64,000 nt of DNA from Xanthomonas vasicola (GCF_000772705.2 NZ_JSBW02000047.1:1-64000); one strand, 5' to 3'. Positions 1 to 9,600 are shown, counted from the first letter of the stretch. Numbers and translations: made by a program. The notes: generated by a model from the letters alone, not told the origin.

Positions 1-128
1 CTGTGCCTGTAACCCAGGCAACACCCCGCAAACGGCCGAAACCGGCAAAAAATCGGCGATTTGAGCGCCCTCAGCGCGGCGGATGCGGTTGCTTCGTTTT
101 CCGGTCGCGTTGATCAGACCATCCTTAG
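1..128 (+). mobile_element. Right end of an IS5-family insertion sequence
   Basis: Bases 13-128 match, with few differences, the 3' end of the IS copy at about 30213-30328, including the same terminal inverted repeat (109-128). Bases 1-12 read as the last codons of a transposase (Cys, Leu, stop), the same point where the 29.4-30.3 kb copy has lost its stop. The rest of the element lies outside the window. It ends inside the N-terminal codons of the following gene, so it disrupted that gene and removed its native promoter. Confidence 0.8.
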
Positions 129-634
129 ACGTAAGTTGGTACCTGTCAGTTAGAGGGTTTCGTCATATGCTGACGGTTATCTTGTTGACGACCTTGCTCA
201 CCGCTAGTCTAGTTGTCCTAAGCTATCGCACGTCATTTGTCGCTTTGTTTGAAATCGCTAAATATGTAGCCATCATCGGTGCTGTTTTGCATTTCGTCGT
301 GGTTTCGATGCTGGTGGGGCTTATAGCGCACGCACTTATTGTCTGGAAGAAGCTGCGAGTAGAAGAAAAAAAAACCTATGAATTAAAACAGCTGCGTCAG
401 GGCATCGTCAGTGCAGCCGGGGTGACGGCGTTGATGTTTCTTCTAGCAGTGGGAGCAGCGTGCGTCCCAGCAGTGATGAAGATAATCAGGGAAATCCCAG
501 AGTTCGGTATGGTATTCGCTCTTATGATCATTGCCTTGCTGATACATGGCATCAACATCAACCGTACCTGTCGACGACTGGCCGACTCAGTCACGGCGGC
601 GCAGCGTGCTGCACAACGCACGATGGCGGCATGA
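83..634 (+). CDS. Four-helix membrane protein with IS-derived N-terminus (cassette copy 1)
   Basis: Small inner-membrane protein of unknown function, 183 residues, with about four hydrophobic segments (roughly 30-50, 55-85, 110-132 and 140-158). It is a clear paralogue of the protein at 3808-4338; similarity starts only at the Trp-Tyr around residue 18. The first 15 codons lie inside the IS end, so the start at 83 is chimeric and the native first residues are gone; Met29 (167) is an alternative start. The gene overlaps the next by ATGA (631-634), implying translational coupling with a lipoprotein and a lipase. It may support the neighbouring toxin/immunity pair, but I recognise no family. Translation may now depend on IS-borne signals. 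Confidence 0.6.
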   Translation: MRLLRFPVALIRPSLDVSWYLSVRGFRHMLTVILLTTLLTASLVVLSYRTSFVALFEIAKYVAIIGAVLHFVVVSMLVGLIAHALIVWKKLRVEEKKTYELKQLRQGIVSAAGVTALMFLLAVGAACVPAVMKIIREIPEFGMVFALMIIALLIHGININRTCRRLADSVTAAQRAAQRTMAA

Positions 635-1290
635 ACGGGTATCTGAGGATCAAGATTGTCGGTTGGTTTTTTCTATTTCTCTTAGCAGGATGCAACCCCA
701 TGAATGCTTCCTCTGAAAGACACGACACCGACGCGACCACCACCGACGGCGATCCGATCTACCGCAAGAACCCGCATCCGACACAGGCGTACCGGATCAC
801 AATGACCATTGAGGATGCGCCCGGGCCGTTTGAGTGGGTGACGGGGACAGCGTTCTACGAAATGACCAACCACAAGCAATGCACGCCAATCGAGCCTATT
901 GCAGGTGTCTGGAGCAAATCTAAAGAAGATGGAATACCCATCCGTTTTAAGAAAATCAACGAATCTACATATGTGGCGACGATCTACGCAGATGGAATGG
1001 TGGATTCGGACTACTACGGCAAGGGCGTCTGCCGATGGGAGCTAACTAGCGCAGATGTTTCGTTAAGAGCTACCGGCAAGCATGAAGAAACACGATTTCA
1101 GCCAGGGATTTATAAAGATAAATTACTTAGTGGCGAGCCGGTGGTGACATATTTCTGGTCTGGCGGATATCCGAAAGATGAAATGGATAACTATCCCGAC
1201 TCTGGCCATTCGGACCCCACTCAGTTCAAGGAAAGTTTGCGCAACCAGTTGTTCAAAGTGACCCTGCTTTCCACCAAGGAAAAGCCATGA
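631..1290 (+). CDS. Lipoprotein, candidate immunity protein to the adjacent lipase (copy 1)
   Basis: 219-residue predicted lipoprotein. The N-terminus is a short hydrophobic signal ending in a lipobox (LLAGC, Cys about residue 19), so the mature protein should be anchored facing the periplasm. No named domain is recognised. The body has two conserved stretches shared with the paralogue at 4335-4994 (TMTIEDAPGPFEW and GKHEETRFQPG), with a more variable middle and C-terminus. The start at 631 is set by the ATGA overlap with the upstream gene; its own 3' end overlaps the lipase start (1287-1290). In Xanthomonas, periplasmic lipoproteins encoded next to type IV effectors commonly act as immunity proteins. 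Applying that here is inference from context. Confidence 0.75.
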   Translation: MNGYLRIKIVGWFFLFLLAGCNPMNASSERHDTDATTTDGDPIYRKNPHPTQAYRITMTIEDAPGPFEWVTGTAFYEMTNHKQCTPIEPIAGVWSKSKEDGIPIRFKKINESTYVATIYADGMVDSDYYGKGVCRWELTSADVSLRATGKHEETRFQPGIYKDKLLSGEPVVTYFWSGGYPKDEMDNYPDSGHSDPTQFKESLRNQLFKVTLLSTKEKP

Positions 1291-2663
1291 CTCTGACTGC
1301 GCAAGAATATGCTGCATTGGCGAGCGATGTTTATGACGAGCCACGCGAAACTGGTGAAAATAGTCGAACGGTAGATATCGGTGGTGCTCCATACAAGCGG
1401 CTTGAATACGTTGATAGGCCTTCTGGCTATCAGGGCATGATCTACAGGAGGGTCGACACAGGCGAACTTGTTGTCGCCCATCGCGGCACCGAGTTTGAGC
1501 GGCAACTCCAGCAGGATGGTGTGTCCGCGGATGGCGGGATGGTCGCAGCACGTCACAACAACCAGTCAGACGATGCAATTGAATTGACCCGCCATGCACT
1601 GGAGACAGCTGAGCGACTAGGCAAGCGTGACGGGCACAAACCCGATGTCTTTGTCACCGGCCATTCCCTGGGTGGCAACCTAGCCCAGGTCACCGCCCAC
1701 CACTTCGAACTCAGGGGCGAGACCTTCAACGCCTACGGCTCGGTGGGCCTGGATCGGCGGATCCCAGAGGGCGGCACCGACGTTATCAACCACGTGATGG
1801 CTGGCGATGCCGTCAGCGCTGCCAGCAAGCACTACGGCCAGGTCAAGGTGTACGCCACATCACAGGAGATTGCCACTCTGGAACAGGCTGGTTACGCCAA
1901 TACAAGCAGTGTTCTCGATGCGCGCAATCCGTTTGTTGCCATCCCCCTGGGCGATTCGCACCGCATCCACAACTTCCTCCCAGGGGACGGCAACGGCAAT
2001 CCAGATCGCTCGGTGTTGGAAGACCCTAAAGCGCAGCAGTTGGCGCAAAAGTATTCACCGATGATCCATAAGTACCGCGACGATATAGCGTCGATGCGCC
2101 TCGGTGCCACGCTCGGTACACGCAGCATGCAGGCAATGACCTTGGCCGATGGCATCGATCGGTTGCGCGGCACGCTCGCACCCGGCGCAGGGCGCGCGGA
2201 CATTGCAGCGGCACGCTGGGAGGAGGTACAGCAGCGCATGCAGAGCGAGCATGCGCCGACATATATCCCGCCAGGCTGGAAGATACCTTTGGGCCCATCT
2301 GGCGGCGAAGTGGATTCACCGGCAGCGCCGCGTGGTCGGTTCGGTGAGCCTGTATCCGCATCGGTTCCCAACGATCCGCTTTATCAGGCCATCCACAGCA
2401 AGCTCCCCGCCGGCACCTCGCCGGCCGAGGCCATGCATGCCACGGTCGAAGCCAAGCGTGTGGGTATCCTGAGTGTCCATCAGCTGCAAAGCGTGACCGC
2501 GCATCAGGACGCTGTGTGGATCGTCGGTCAAACCCCGGGCTTCCGAGTCAAGGTGGACTTGTCCGAGGGAGTGCCTCCGTTGCAGGAGAGCATCCGCCAA
2601 TCGCAGGCTCTAGACGCGCAACGCGCCCAGCCGGACATGACCCCGCCAGCGCGGGTGCTGTAA
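1287..2663 (+). CDS. Alpha/beta-hydrolase lipase with XVIPCD-like C-terminus, putative secreted toxin (copy 1)
   Basis: 458 residues. Residues about 1-235 form a lipase-type alpha/beta hydrolase with the nucleophile elbow GHSLGG (Ser127), a following Asp (Asp174 in MAGDAV) and a His in GDSHRIHNF (His225 or His228), giving a plausible Ser-Asp-His triad. A linker leads to a C-terminal module (about 363-445) whose layout resembles the XVIPCD secretion signal of Xanthomonas VirB/VirD4 substrates, ending in a Gln/Ser-rich stretch. There is no N-terminal signal peptide, so export would need a dedicated secretion system. Being last in a cassette after a lipoprotein fits an antibacterial (phospho)lipase with periplasmic immunity. 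Secretion route and substrate are inferred. Confidence 0.8.
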   Translation: MTLTAQEYAALASDVYDEPRETGENSRTVDIGGAPYKRLEYVDRPSGYQGMIYRRVDTGELVVAHRGTEFERQLQQDGVSADGGMVAARHNNQSDDAIELTRHALETAERLGKRDGHKPDVFVTGHSLGGNLAQVTAHHFELRGETFNAYGSVGLDRRIPEGGTDVINHVMAGDAVSAASKHYGQVKVYATSQEIATLEQAGYANTSSVLDARNPFVAIPLGDSHRIHNFLPGDGNGNPDRSVLEDPKAQQLAQKYSPMIHKYRDDIASMRLGATLGTRSMQAMTLADGIDRLRGTLAPGAGRADIAAARWEEVQQRMQSEHAPTYIPPGWKIPLGPSGGEVDSPAAPRGRFGEPVSASVPNDPLYQAIHSKLPAGTSPAEAMHATVEAKRVGILSVHQLQSVTAHQDAVWIVGQTPGFRVKVDLSEGVPPLQESIRQSQALDAQRAQPDMTPPARVL

Positions 2664-2878
2664 AAAATAGTTCATAGAGCACTATCACGTCAGACCTGAT
2701 GAAATAGGCTGGCCGCCTCTTGCCGTAATCGGCTTCAAGCTCATGAGCCATGGCATAAATTGGTATCCACGATCACTTTATCAGTAACCATATTGCGGAT
2801 CTGGACGAGACCGAGGTCTGTGTGTTAAAGAGGGCGATGTACTTCAGATGAATTAATTTATATTTAGGTCATGCATCT

Positions 2879-3418
2879 ATGAGGCTTTGTGTTCTTTTGG
2901 TTTTTCCAACTTTATATCTTCCTATAACTGCTTGGGCTCAAGGCTGTCCGCCAGGGCAGTATCAAATTGGTGGGCAGGGAGCTATCGCATGTGCACCTAT
3001 TCCCCAAGGAAGCTCTCAAGAGACTGCACCATCACCTCGGCCGCTGGGAAAATGGATCAAAACCTGGGGGGCTATTGCCATTGGATGGGTAGGCCCTATT
3101 CCTTATTATGGTGTGCCTGTAGGAAAGCTTTCCAAATCCGATGCTGAATCGGGTGCTCTAGAGCGCTGCGCCAAGAAAGGCCCTAAAAACTGCGCAATAA
3201 AGCTGACTTATTTTAATCAATGCAGCGCTATAGCCGAACCTCAAAAAGTCGAAAACTTGATACCTGGCGGTAGTACCACAGTTTTTGTCGGCAATGCCTC
3301 TTTAGAAGGTGCAGCCAATCAAGCAGCGGAAGAATGTAAAGCTAAAAACAAAAACTTTGACGTAGCATGCAAGGTCATTTACAACGCCTGCTCGAATCAA
3401 TTATTTCAAAAATTTTAG
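2879..3418 (+). CDS. Secreted DUF4189-family protein
   Basis: 179 residues. An N-terminal signal peptide (cleavage likely after AWAQ, about residue 21) is followed by a short Cys-containing segment (GCPPGQYQIGG) and a DUF4189-like domain (about 60-179). Typical family features are visible: WGAIAIGW, then an Ala-rich helix followed by CAKKGPKNCAI and YFNQCSAIA, with paired cysteines suggesting disulfides in the periplasm. The family's biochemical role is unknown. It lies between two lipase cassettes and is richer in A/T than its neighbours. In Xanthomonas such proteins often sit beside secreted effectors, so an accessory or immunity role is possible but unproven. Confidence 0.7.
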   Translation: MRLCVLLVFPTLYLPITAWAQGCPPGQYQIGGQGAIACAPIPQGSSQETAPSPRPLGKWIKTWGAIAIGWVGPIPYYGVPVGKLSKSDAESGALERCAKKGPKNCAIKLTYFNQCSAIAEPQKVENLIPGGSTTVFVGNASLEGAANQAAEECKAKNKNFDVACKVIYNACSNQLFQKF

Positions 3419-3476
3419 GGCGGGCCGCCAAAAGTATAATCTGCCGCCTATGTAAGATTTTAAAACGTGAGGGCCA

Positions 3477-3780
3477 TGAATAAACGTGGATTGTTTGTGG
3501 CGTTCCTGTGGTATGCCATAGCCCACTATCTCCAGCTAAGTATGCTGGCTGCTATGAATTTATACCTTATTACAACAACGCTCCATTTACCTCTTACACA
3601 GTCGGTGTTCCTACGGATTGCTGGATGCCTGTAAATCCTGCAACAGGTACTTAATTTGTAACCTATCCCAATTGCGTCAACCCCGGATCAGCACAGATGT
3701 TCGCACGCGGTTACCCAAAAGCGTTTCCAACAGGCATCCCTCAAAGCTGGCCCCGTACGCCTGACCACGTTCGCCGTTAG
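3477..3780 (+). pseudogene. Decayed small secreted-protein gene
   Basis: An ATG at 3477 opens a signal-peptide-like stretch (MNKRGLFVAFLWYAIAH), but that frame soon becomes meaningless. Another frame then reads CYEFIPYYNNAPFTSY and a Pro/Gly-rich tail, interrupted by a TAA near 3652 before continuing to a stop at 3778-3780. The tail composition looks like a short extracytoplasmic protein related in style to the DUF4189 protein upstream. At least one frameshift and one stop make it a likely pseudogene. It fills most of the 3419-3807 gap. Confidence 0.4.
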
Positions 3781-3807
3781 TTCAATAGAGCTCGTAGGAG
3801 CGATGTA

Positions 3808-4338
3808 ATGGATAGCGTGTTTCCCTCCCCAAAAGCACATTGGTACCGGTCACCCAAGGGCGTCCGGCGTATGTTGACTATCTTGCTGATGTCGACCTTA
3901 CTGACCGCAAGTTTGGTTGTCCTGGCCCATCGAACTACGTTCACGATCCTGCTGGAGATTGCACAGTATGCGGCCTTAATCTGTGCTTTGTTACACTTCG
4001 CTATAGTTGCAATGCTGCTGGGTCTCATTGCAGGCGCTCTGACAGTTTGGAGGAAGCTGCAAGCAGAGGGAAAACATACCGAAGAACTAAAACAGCTGCG
4101 CCAGGTTATTGTCAGTGCGACTGCAATGACGCTACTAATGCTCATGCTTGCAGTAGCAGCAGCTTGCATACCCTTTGTGATGGATATAATCAGGGATATT
4201 CCTGAGTTCGGTGTGGTCTTCGCGGTCATGCTCATTGCCTTGTTGATACATCGCGTCAACATTAACCGCATCTGTGGACGGCTGACAGACTCGATCACGG
4301 CCGCAAAGCGTGCTGCCCGACGCACGGTGGCGGCATGA
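3808..4338 (+). CDS. Four-helix membrane protein (cassette copy 2)
   Basis: 176 residues, the intact paralogue of the IS-truncated protein at 83-634. Four hydrophobic stretches lie at about 25-43, 48-77, 103-126 and 134-152, with a charged loop between helices 2 and 3 and a basic C-terminus. The start has an AGGAG at 3796-3800, seven bases upstream. A start-stop pair (ATG TAA at 3803) overlaps it, which may dampen initiation. The 3' end overlaps the lipoprotein gene by ATGA. No family or enzymatic motif is recognised. Conservation of the gene in both cassettes argues that it contributes to the system. Confidence 0.75.
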   Translation: MDSVFPSPKAHWYRSPKGVRRMLTILLMSTLLTASLVVLAHRTTFTILLEIAQYAALICALLHFAIVAMLLGLIAGALTVWRKLQAEGKHTEELKQLRQVIVSATAMTLLMLMLAVAAACIPFVMDIIRDIPEFGVVFAVMLIALLIHRVNINRICGRLTDSITAAKRAARRTVAA

Positions 4339-4994
4339 AAAGGAAGCTGGGAATTAAAATTTCTAGCTCTCTTGTCTTGGTTTTCTTGGCAGGATGTAAC
4401 CCCATGAATACTGGCTCTGAAAGACACGGTGCTGACGCGATCACCACCGACGGTGATCCGGTCTACCGCAAGAACCCGCATCCGACACAGGCGTACCGAA
4501 TCACGATGACCATCGAGGATGCGCCGGGGCCCTTTGAGTGGATATCAGGAACTGCGTTCTATGAAATGACGAATCGCGATGCGTGCACACCCATCGATCG
4601 CTCACTGGGCATGTCGACAAAGCAGAAAGAAGATGGGATCCCCATCAATTTCGAAAAGGTCAACGACACCACATACGTGGCGAAGATTTATGCCGATGGC
4701 ATGGTCGATGCGGATTATTACGGGAAAGGCACTTGTCACTGGGAACTAACCAGTGCGGATGTATCTTTAAAAGCGACGGGCAAGCATGAAGAAACCAGGT
4801 TCCAGCCTGGCTTGTATAAAGATAATATATTAAAATCAATTCCTGGGGTAACTTACTTCTGGAAAGGGCGCTACCCAAGGGAAGATATAGAGAATTTCCC
4901 GGATAGCGGCAGAGTCAGTGTTGACCAATTCAATGATAATGCTCGCGACAATATCTTCAAAGTCACCCTGACTGCTGAAAAGGTGGTCCCATGA
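4335..4994 (+). CDS. Lipoprotein, candidate immunity protein to the adjacent lipase (copy 2)
   Basis: 219 residues, same length and plan as the copy at 631-1290: hydrophobic signal with lipobox (VFLAGC), then a periplasmic body. It shares long blocks with copy 1 (for instance YRKNPHPTQAYRITMTIEDA and ADVSLKATGKHEETRFQPG) but differs around the Cys-Thr-Pro-Ile loop and near the C-terminus. That is a pattern expected if each copy is tuned to its own partner. The start and end overlap the flanking genes by ATGA, so the three genes are probably made together. The immunity role is inferred from gene order and localisation signals. Confidence 0.75.
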   Translation: MKRKLGIKISSSLVLVFLAGCNPMNTGSERHGADAITTDGDPVYRKNPHPTQAYRITMTIEDAPGPFEWISGTAFYEMTNRDACTPIDRSLGMSTKQKEDGIPINFEKVNDTTYVAKIYADGMVDADYYGKGTCHWELTSADVSLKATGKHEETRFQPGLYKDNILKSIPGVTYFWKGRYPREDIENFPDSGRVSVDQFNDNARDNIFKVTLTAEKVVP

Positions 4995-6349
4995 GCCTCA
5001 CAAGCCAACAATACGCAGCGCTTGCAAAAGATAGTTATGACAAGCCGCCTGAGACAGGTGAAAACAGTCGAACCGTCGTGATAGGTGATGTTTCATACAA
5101 GCGCCTTGAGTACATAGATAGTCCTTCTGGCTATCAAGGAATTATTTACCGAAGGATCGATACCAACGAGATCGTTGTCGCCCATCGCGGCACCGAGACT
5201 GAGCGTGAGCTCAAGCAGGATGGTGTCTACACCGATGGCGGCATGGTCGCAGCACGTCACAACCGCCAGGCTGCCGAAGCAACTGAGTTGACCAGACATG
5301 CGTTGGTCTATTCACAAAAAATCGGTAAGGACGGCAAAGCACCCGAAGTCACCGTCACCGGCCATTCCCTCGGCGGCAACCTGGCCCAGGTCACCGCCCA
5401 CCACTTCGGCCTCAAGGGCGAGACGTTCAACGCCTACGGTGCGGTCAGCCTGGACCGGCGCATCCCCGAAGGCGGCACCGATGTGATCAATCACGTCATG
5501 GCCGGCGATGCGGTCAGTGCTGCGAGCAAGCACTACGGGCAGGTCAAGGTCTATGCCACGCCGCAGGAAATTGCCCTGCTGCAACAGGCCGGTTACGACA
5601 ATATCCACAGCATCCTGGATGACCGCAACCCGCTTGTAGCTGTCGCACTGGGCGACTCGCACCGCATCCACAATTTCCTGCCCGTCGATGGCAACGGCAA
5701 GCCGGATCGCTCGGCTCTGGAAGACCCCCAGGCGCAGCAGTTGGCCAAGCAGTACGCGCCGATGATCGAAAAGTACCGCAACGATGTCTCCCTGATGCGC
5801 GGCGGCCTGACCCTCACCTCCCGCAGCCTCCAGTCGATGAATCTGGTCGACGGCATCGATCACTTGCGCGGCCCATTGGCTCCCGGTGCCGGCATGGCGG
5901 AGATGGCAGCGCAGCGGTGGGCAGAAACTCAGGAGCGCATGCAGCGTGAGGACAGGCAAGTCTATGTGCCGCCCGGCTGGAAGATGCCGCTGGGTCCGTC
6001 GCCGGAGCGCTGTGTCGATCCGGGCGCTGCTTCCGTCTCAAACGAGCCGCTGTATTGGGCCATCCACAGCAACCTGCCAGCAGGCACTTCCGATGCTGTG
6101 ACGATGCACGCCATCGTCGAGGCCAAGCGCATGGGCATCGTGCATCCAGATCAATTGCAGAGCGTGACAGCGAATCAGGACGCGATCTGGATCCTCGGGC
6201 ACACGCCCGGCTACCGGGTCAAGGTGGATCTGGCCGAGACCATTCCTCCCGTGCAGGAAAGCATCCGCCAGTCGCAAGCGCTGGATGCGCAGCGCTCGCC
6301 GCCAGACTTCACGCCATCGCCATCGCCATCGCCAACGCGAGTAATGTGA
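4991..6349 (+). CDS. Alpha/beta-hydrolase lipase with XVIPCD-like C-terminus, putative secreted toxin (copy 2)
   Basis: 452 residues, paralogue of the lipase at 1287-2663. The nucleophile elbow GHSLGG (Ser126), Asp173 and His224/His227 are conserved, as is the C-terminal XVIPCD-like module (about 352-435, with LYWAIHSNLPAGTS and GHTPGYRVKVDL). The last residues are a Ser-Pro repeat encoded by a hexamer repeat (about 6312-6336) absent from copy 1. There is no signal peptide. The linker before the C-terminal module is shorter than in copy 1. The catalytic core is better conserved than the partner lipoproteins. Proposed role: antibacterial lipase delivered by a type IV system. The same sequence features would also allow another contact-dependent route. 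Confidence 0.8.
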   Translation: MSLTSQQYAALAKDSYDKPPETGENSRTVVIGDVSYKRLEYIDSPSGYQGIIYRRIDTNEIVVAHRGTETERELKQDGVYTDGGMVAARHNRQAAEATELTRHALVYSQKIGKDGKAPEVTVTGHSLGGNLAQVTAHHFGLKGETFNAYGAVSLDRRIPEGGTDVINHVMAGDAVSAASKHYGQVKVYATPQEIALLQQAGYDNIHSILDDRNPLVAVALGDSHRIHNFLPVDGNGKPDRSALEDPQAQQLAKQYAPMIEKYRNDVSLMRGGLTLTSRSLQSMNLVDGIDHLRGPLAPGAGMAEMAAQRWAETQERMQREDRQVYVPPGWKMPLGPSPERCVDPGAASVSNEPLYWAIHSNLPAGTSDAVTMHAIVEAKRMGIVHPDQLQSVTANQDAIWILGHTPGYRVKVDLAETIPPVQESIRQSQALDAQRSPPDFTPSPSPSPTRVM

Positions 6350-6353
6350 TGCG

Positions 6354-6638
6354 ATGAGTGCGCAGATGACAGCCATCACCGCCAACCAGATCACGCGGCG
6401 GCACAGTCATCGCGCTACGAGCGGGCTACAGCTGGCGGTGGATGACAACCTGGGCGACTTCGTTTTCTTTAAACTGGTCAACGACTACTTCAGCAACGAG
6501 ATCCAGGCGTTCGGCCTGGAGTTGATGAGCCGCGCTATGCGGTGGGTCCGACGCCCAGCATGTTTGAGTGGTCTATCCGGTTGGAGTCAATTTCCTACCC
6601 TGGTGCCAAGGCTGCCAACAAGCCGCGTGCTGCATTGA
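6354..6638 (+). pseudogene. Short ORF fragment after the second lipase
   Basis: A 94-codon frame begins five bases after the lipase stop and runs into the antisense 3' end of mfd. Its first 60 codons (GLQLAVDDNLGDFVFFKLVN region) have a protein-like composition; the remainder, around and beyond the mfd stop, does not. I recognise no family. It may be the residue of a further cassette gene or a spurious frame. It fills the gap between the cassette and mfd. Confidence 0.2.
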
Positions 6639-9600
6639 AACGGTCGGCGCCTTCGGGCATCGGCAGTTTGATGCGCAGCTTGTCCGGGCCATCCATTGTG
6701 TAGATCTTCGGCTGTTTCTGGATCATCTGGATGATGGTCATCGGGTCGATCGCCGGCTTGGCCTCGAACACCAACCGCCCGCCGTTTTCGCCCAGATCCA
6801 GCTTGCGCACGCCCAACGCGTTGGCCTGCAGCTTGAGCTCGGCGATGGCGAACAGATGCTTGACCGGATCCGGCAGCAAGCCGAAGCGGTCGATCATCTC
6901 CACCTGCAATTCGCGTAGCGCTTCCGGATCGCGTGCGCTGGAAATGCGCTTGTACAAGGTCAGGCGCGTATGCACATCGGGCAAGTAATCCTCGGGAATC
7001 AGCGAGGCCACATGCAATTCGACGTCGGCGCCGCGCACTTCTTCGCCGGCATCCAGATCGGGCAACTTGCCCTGGCGGATGCTGCGCACCGCGCGTTCCA
7101 ACAACTCGGTATAGAGGCTGAAACCGACCTCGGCCATCTGCCCGCTCTGGTCTTCGCCCAACAACTCACCGGAACCGCGGATCTCCAGATCGTGCGTGGC
7201 CAGGGTGAAGCCGGCGCCGAGCTCGTCCATGGAGGCGATCGCCTCCAGACGCTTTTCTGCATCGGAGGTCATCGAACGGCGGTCCGGCACTACAAGGTAC
7301 GCATAGGCGCGGTGATGCGAGCGACCAACGCGGCCACGCAACTGATGCAACTGCGCCAAGCCAAAGCGGTCGGCGCGATTGATGATGATGGTGTTGGCGT
7401 TGGGAATGTCGATGCCCGATTCGATGATCGTGGTCGACAGCAACACGTTGAAGCGCTGCTTCTGGAAATCCAGCATCACCCGTTCCAGCTCACGCTCGGG
7501 CATCTGCCCATGCGCGATGCCGATGCGCGCTTCCGGCACCAGTTCCGACAGATCGCGCTGCATGCGCACGATGCTTTCGACATCGTTATGCAGGAAATAC
7601 AGCTGACCACCGCGGCTGAGTTCGCGCTGGAAGGCTTCGCGCAGCAGCGTGTTGTCCCAGGCAGTAATAAAGGTCTGCACTGCCAGGCGGTTTGGCGGCG
7701 GGGTGGCAATGATCGATAGATCGCGCAGGCCGGCCATGGCCATATTGAGCGTGCGCGGAATCGGTGTGGCGGTGAGGGTGAGCAGATGCACGTTAGCGCG
7801 CATCGCCTTGAGCGCTTCTTTTTGCCGCACGCCGAAGCGCTGTTCTTCGTCGACGACGACCAAGCCGAGATCCTTGAACTTCACGTCCGGCTGCAGCAGG
7901 CGATGCGTGCCGATGATCACGTCGATATCGCCGCTGGCGACTTTCTCCAGCTCGGCCTTGATCTCCTTGGTGCTCTTGAAGCGCGAGAGCACTTCCACCT
8001 TTATCGGGTAATCGGCGAAACGGTCGCGGAAATTGCGGTAATGCTGTTCGGCCAGCAACGTGGTGGGCACCAGCACGGCGACCTGCTTGCCGGCACTGGC
8101 GGCGGCGAACGCTGCACGCACCGCCACTTCGGTCTTGCCGAAGCCGACATCGCCGCAAACCACGCGGTCCATCGGTTGGCTGCTGCCGAGGTCGCGCAGC
8201 GTTGCATCGATGGCGGCGAGCTGATCAGGCGTTTCTTCGAACGGGAAGCCGGCTGCGAAGGGTTCGTACATCGCACGGTCCACCTGCAATGCCAGGCCTG
8301 CACGTGCGCGTCGGCGCGCCTGGATTTCCAGCAATTCGGCAGCGACATCGCGGACCTTTTCGGCCGCCTTGCGCTTGGCCTTGGTCCATTGCTCACCGCC
8401 CAGCGAATGCAGCGGCGCAGTTTCGGCCGAGGCGCCCGAGTAGCGGCTGATCAGATGCAGCTGCGCCACCGGCACATACAGCCGGTCGCCCTTGGCGTAT
8501 TCGATCTCCAGGAACTCGCCGGGCATGCCGCCGGCATCGAGCACGATCAGGCCGCGGTAACGGCCCACACCGTGGTCTTCATGCACGATCGGCGCGCCTT
8601 CTGACAGCTCGCCAAGATCGCGGATGATCGCTTCCGGCTCGCGTCCGACCCGGCGCGTGCGGCGCGGCTGGTTGGCCCGTTCCGGAAATAGCTGGCGCTC
8701 GGTGAGCAGCGCAATCTGCGGTTGATCCAGCGCAAAGCCATCTTCCAGCGGCGCCACGGTAATGCCGAAACGCAGCTTGCCCGCCAGGAATGCAGGCACG
8801 TCGGCGACTACCTCCGGCTTCAATTGCGCGGCGGCCAGCACTTCCATCAAGGCTTCGCGGCGGCCAGCCGAATCGGCAGCCACCAGCACGCGGCCCCGGT
8901 AATGGCTCAGGAAGGAGGCCAGCGCCTGGCCGGCAGGTGCGTCCTTCGCAGCCACCGGCAGCGGCGGCAACGGTTGGTCGCCGAGCGGGGCGGCTTCCTC
9001 AATGCGCGCATGATCGCTGGCCCACACTTCGATGCGCGCCAGCTTGTTGAGCCGCTCGCGCAGCGCGTCCGGCGATTGATACAACGCGTCCGGCGGCAGC
9101 AACGGGCGCTCGACATCGTGGCGGCGCTGTTCGTAGCGGTTCTGCGCTTGCGTCCAGAAGGTATCGGCGGCGTTGGACACGCCGGTGGCGATCACCGGCA
9201 ATACGCGCTCGTCCAGATAATCGAACAGGGTTGCGGTCTTGGCGAAGAACATCGGCAGGTAATACTCGATGCCCGATGGCGCCAGCCCGGATTTGAGATC
9301 CTGATACAGCGCGCTGCGCCGGGTATCCACGTCGAAGCGTTCGCGCAGGCAGGCCAGCACGCGTTCGACGCTGGCATCGTCCATCGGCACTTCGCGGCCG
9401 GGCAGCATCTTGACCGCGTCCACTTTGTCCAGCGAGCGCTGCGATTCCGGGTCGAACACGCGAATGGAATCGATATCTTCATCCAGCAACTCGACTCGCA
9501 ATGGCGTGTCTGCGCCCATCGGGAAGACGTCGAGCAGGCCGCCGCGCACCGCAAAATCGCCCGGGTCCATCACCTGCGGCACGTTGCGGTAGCCGGCACT

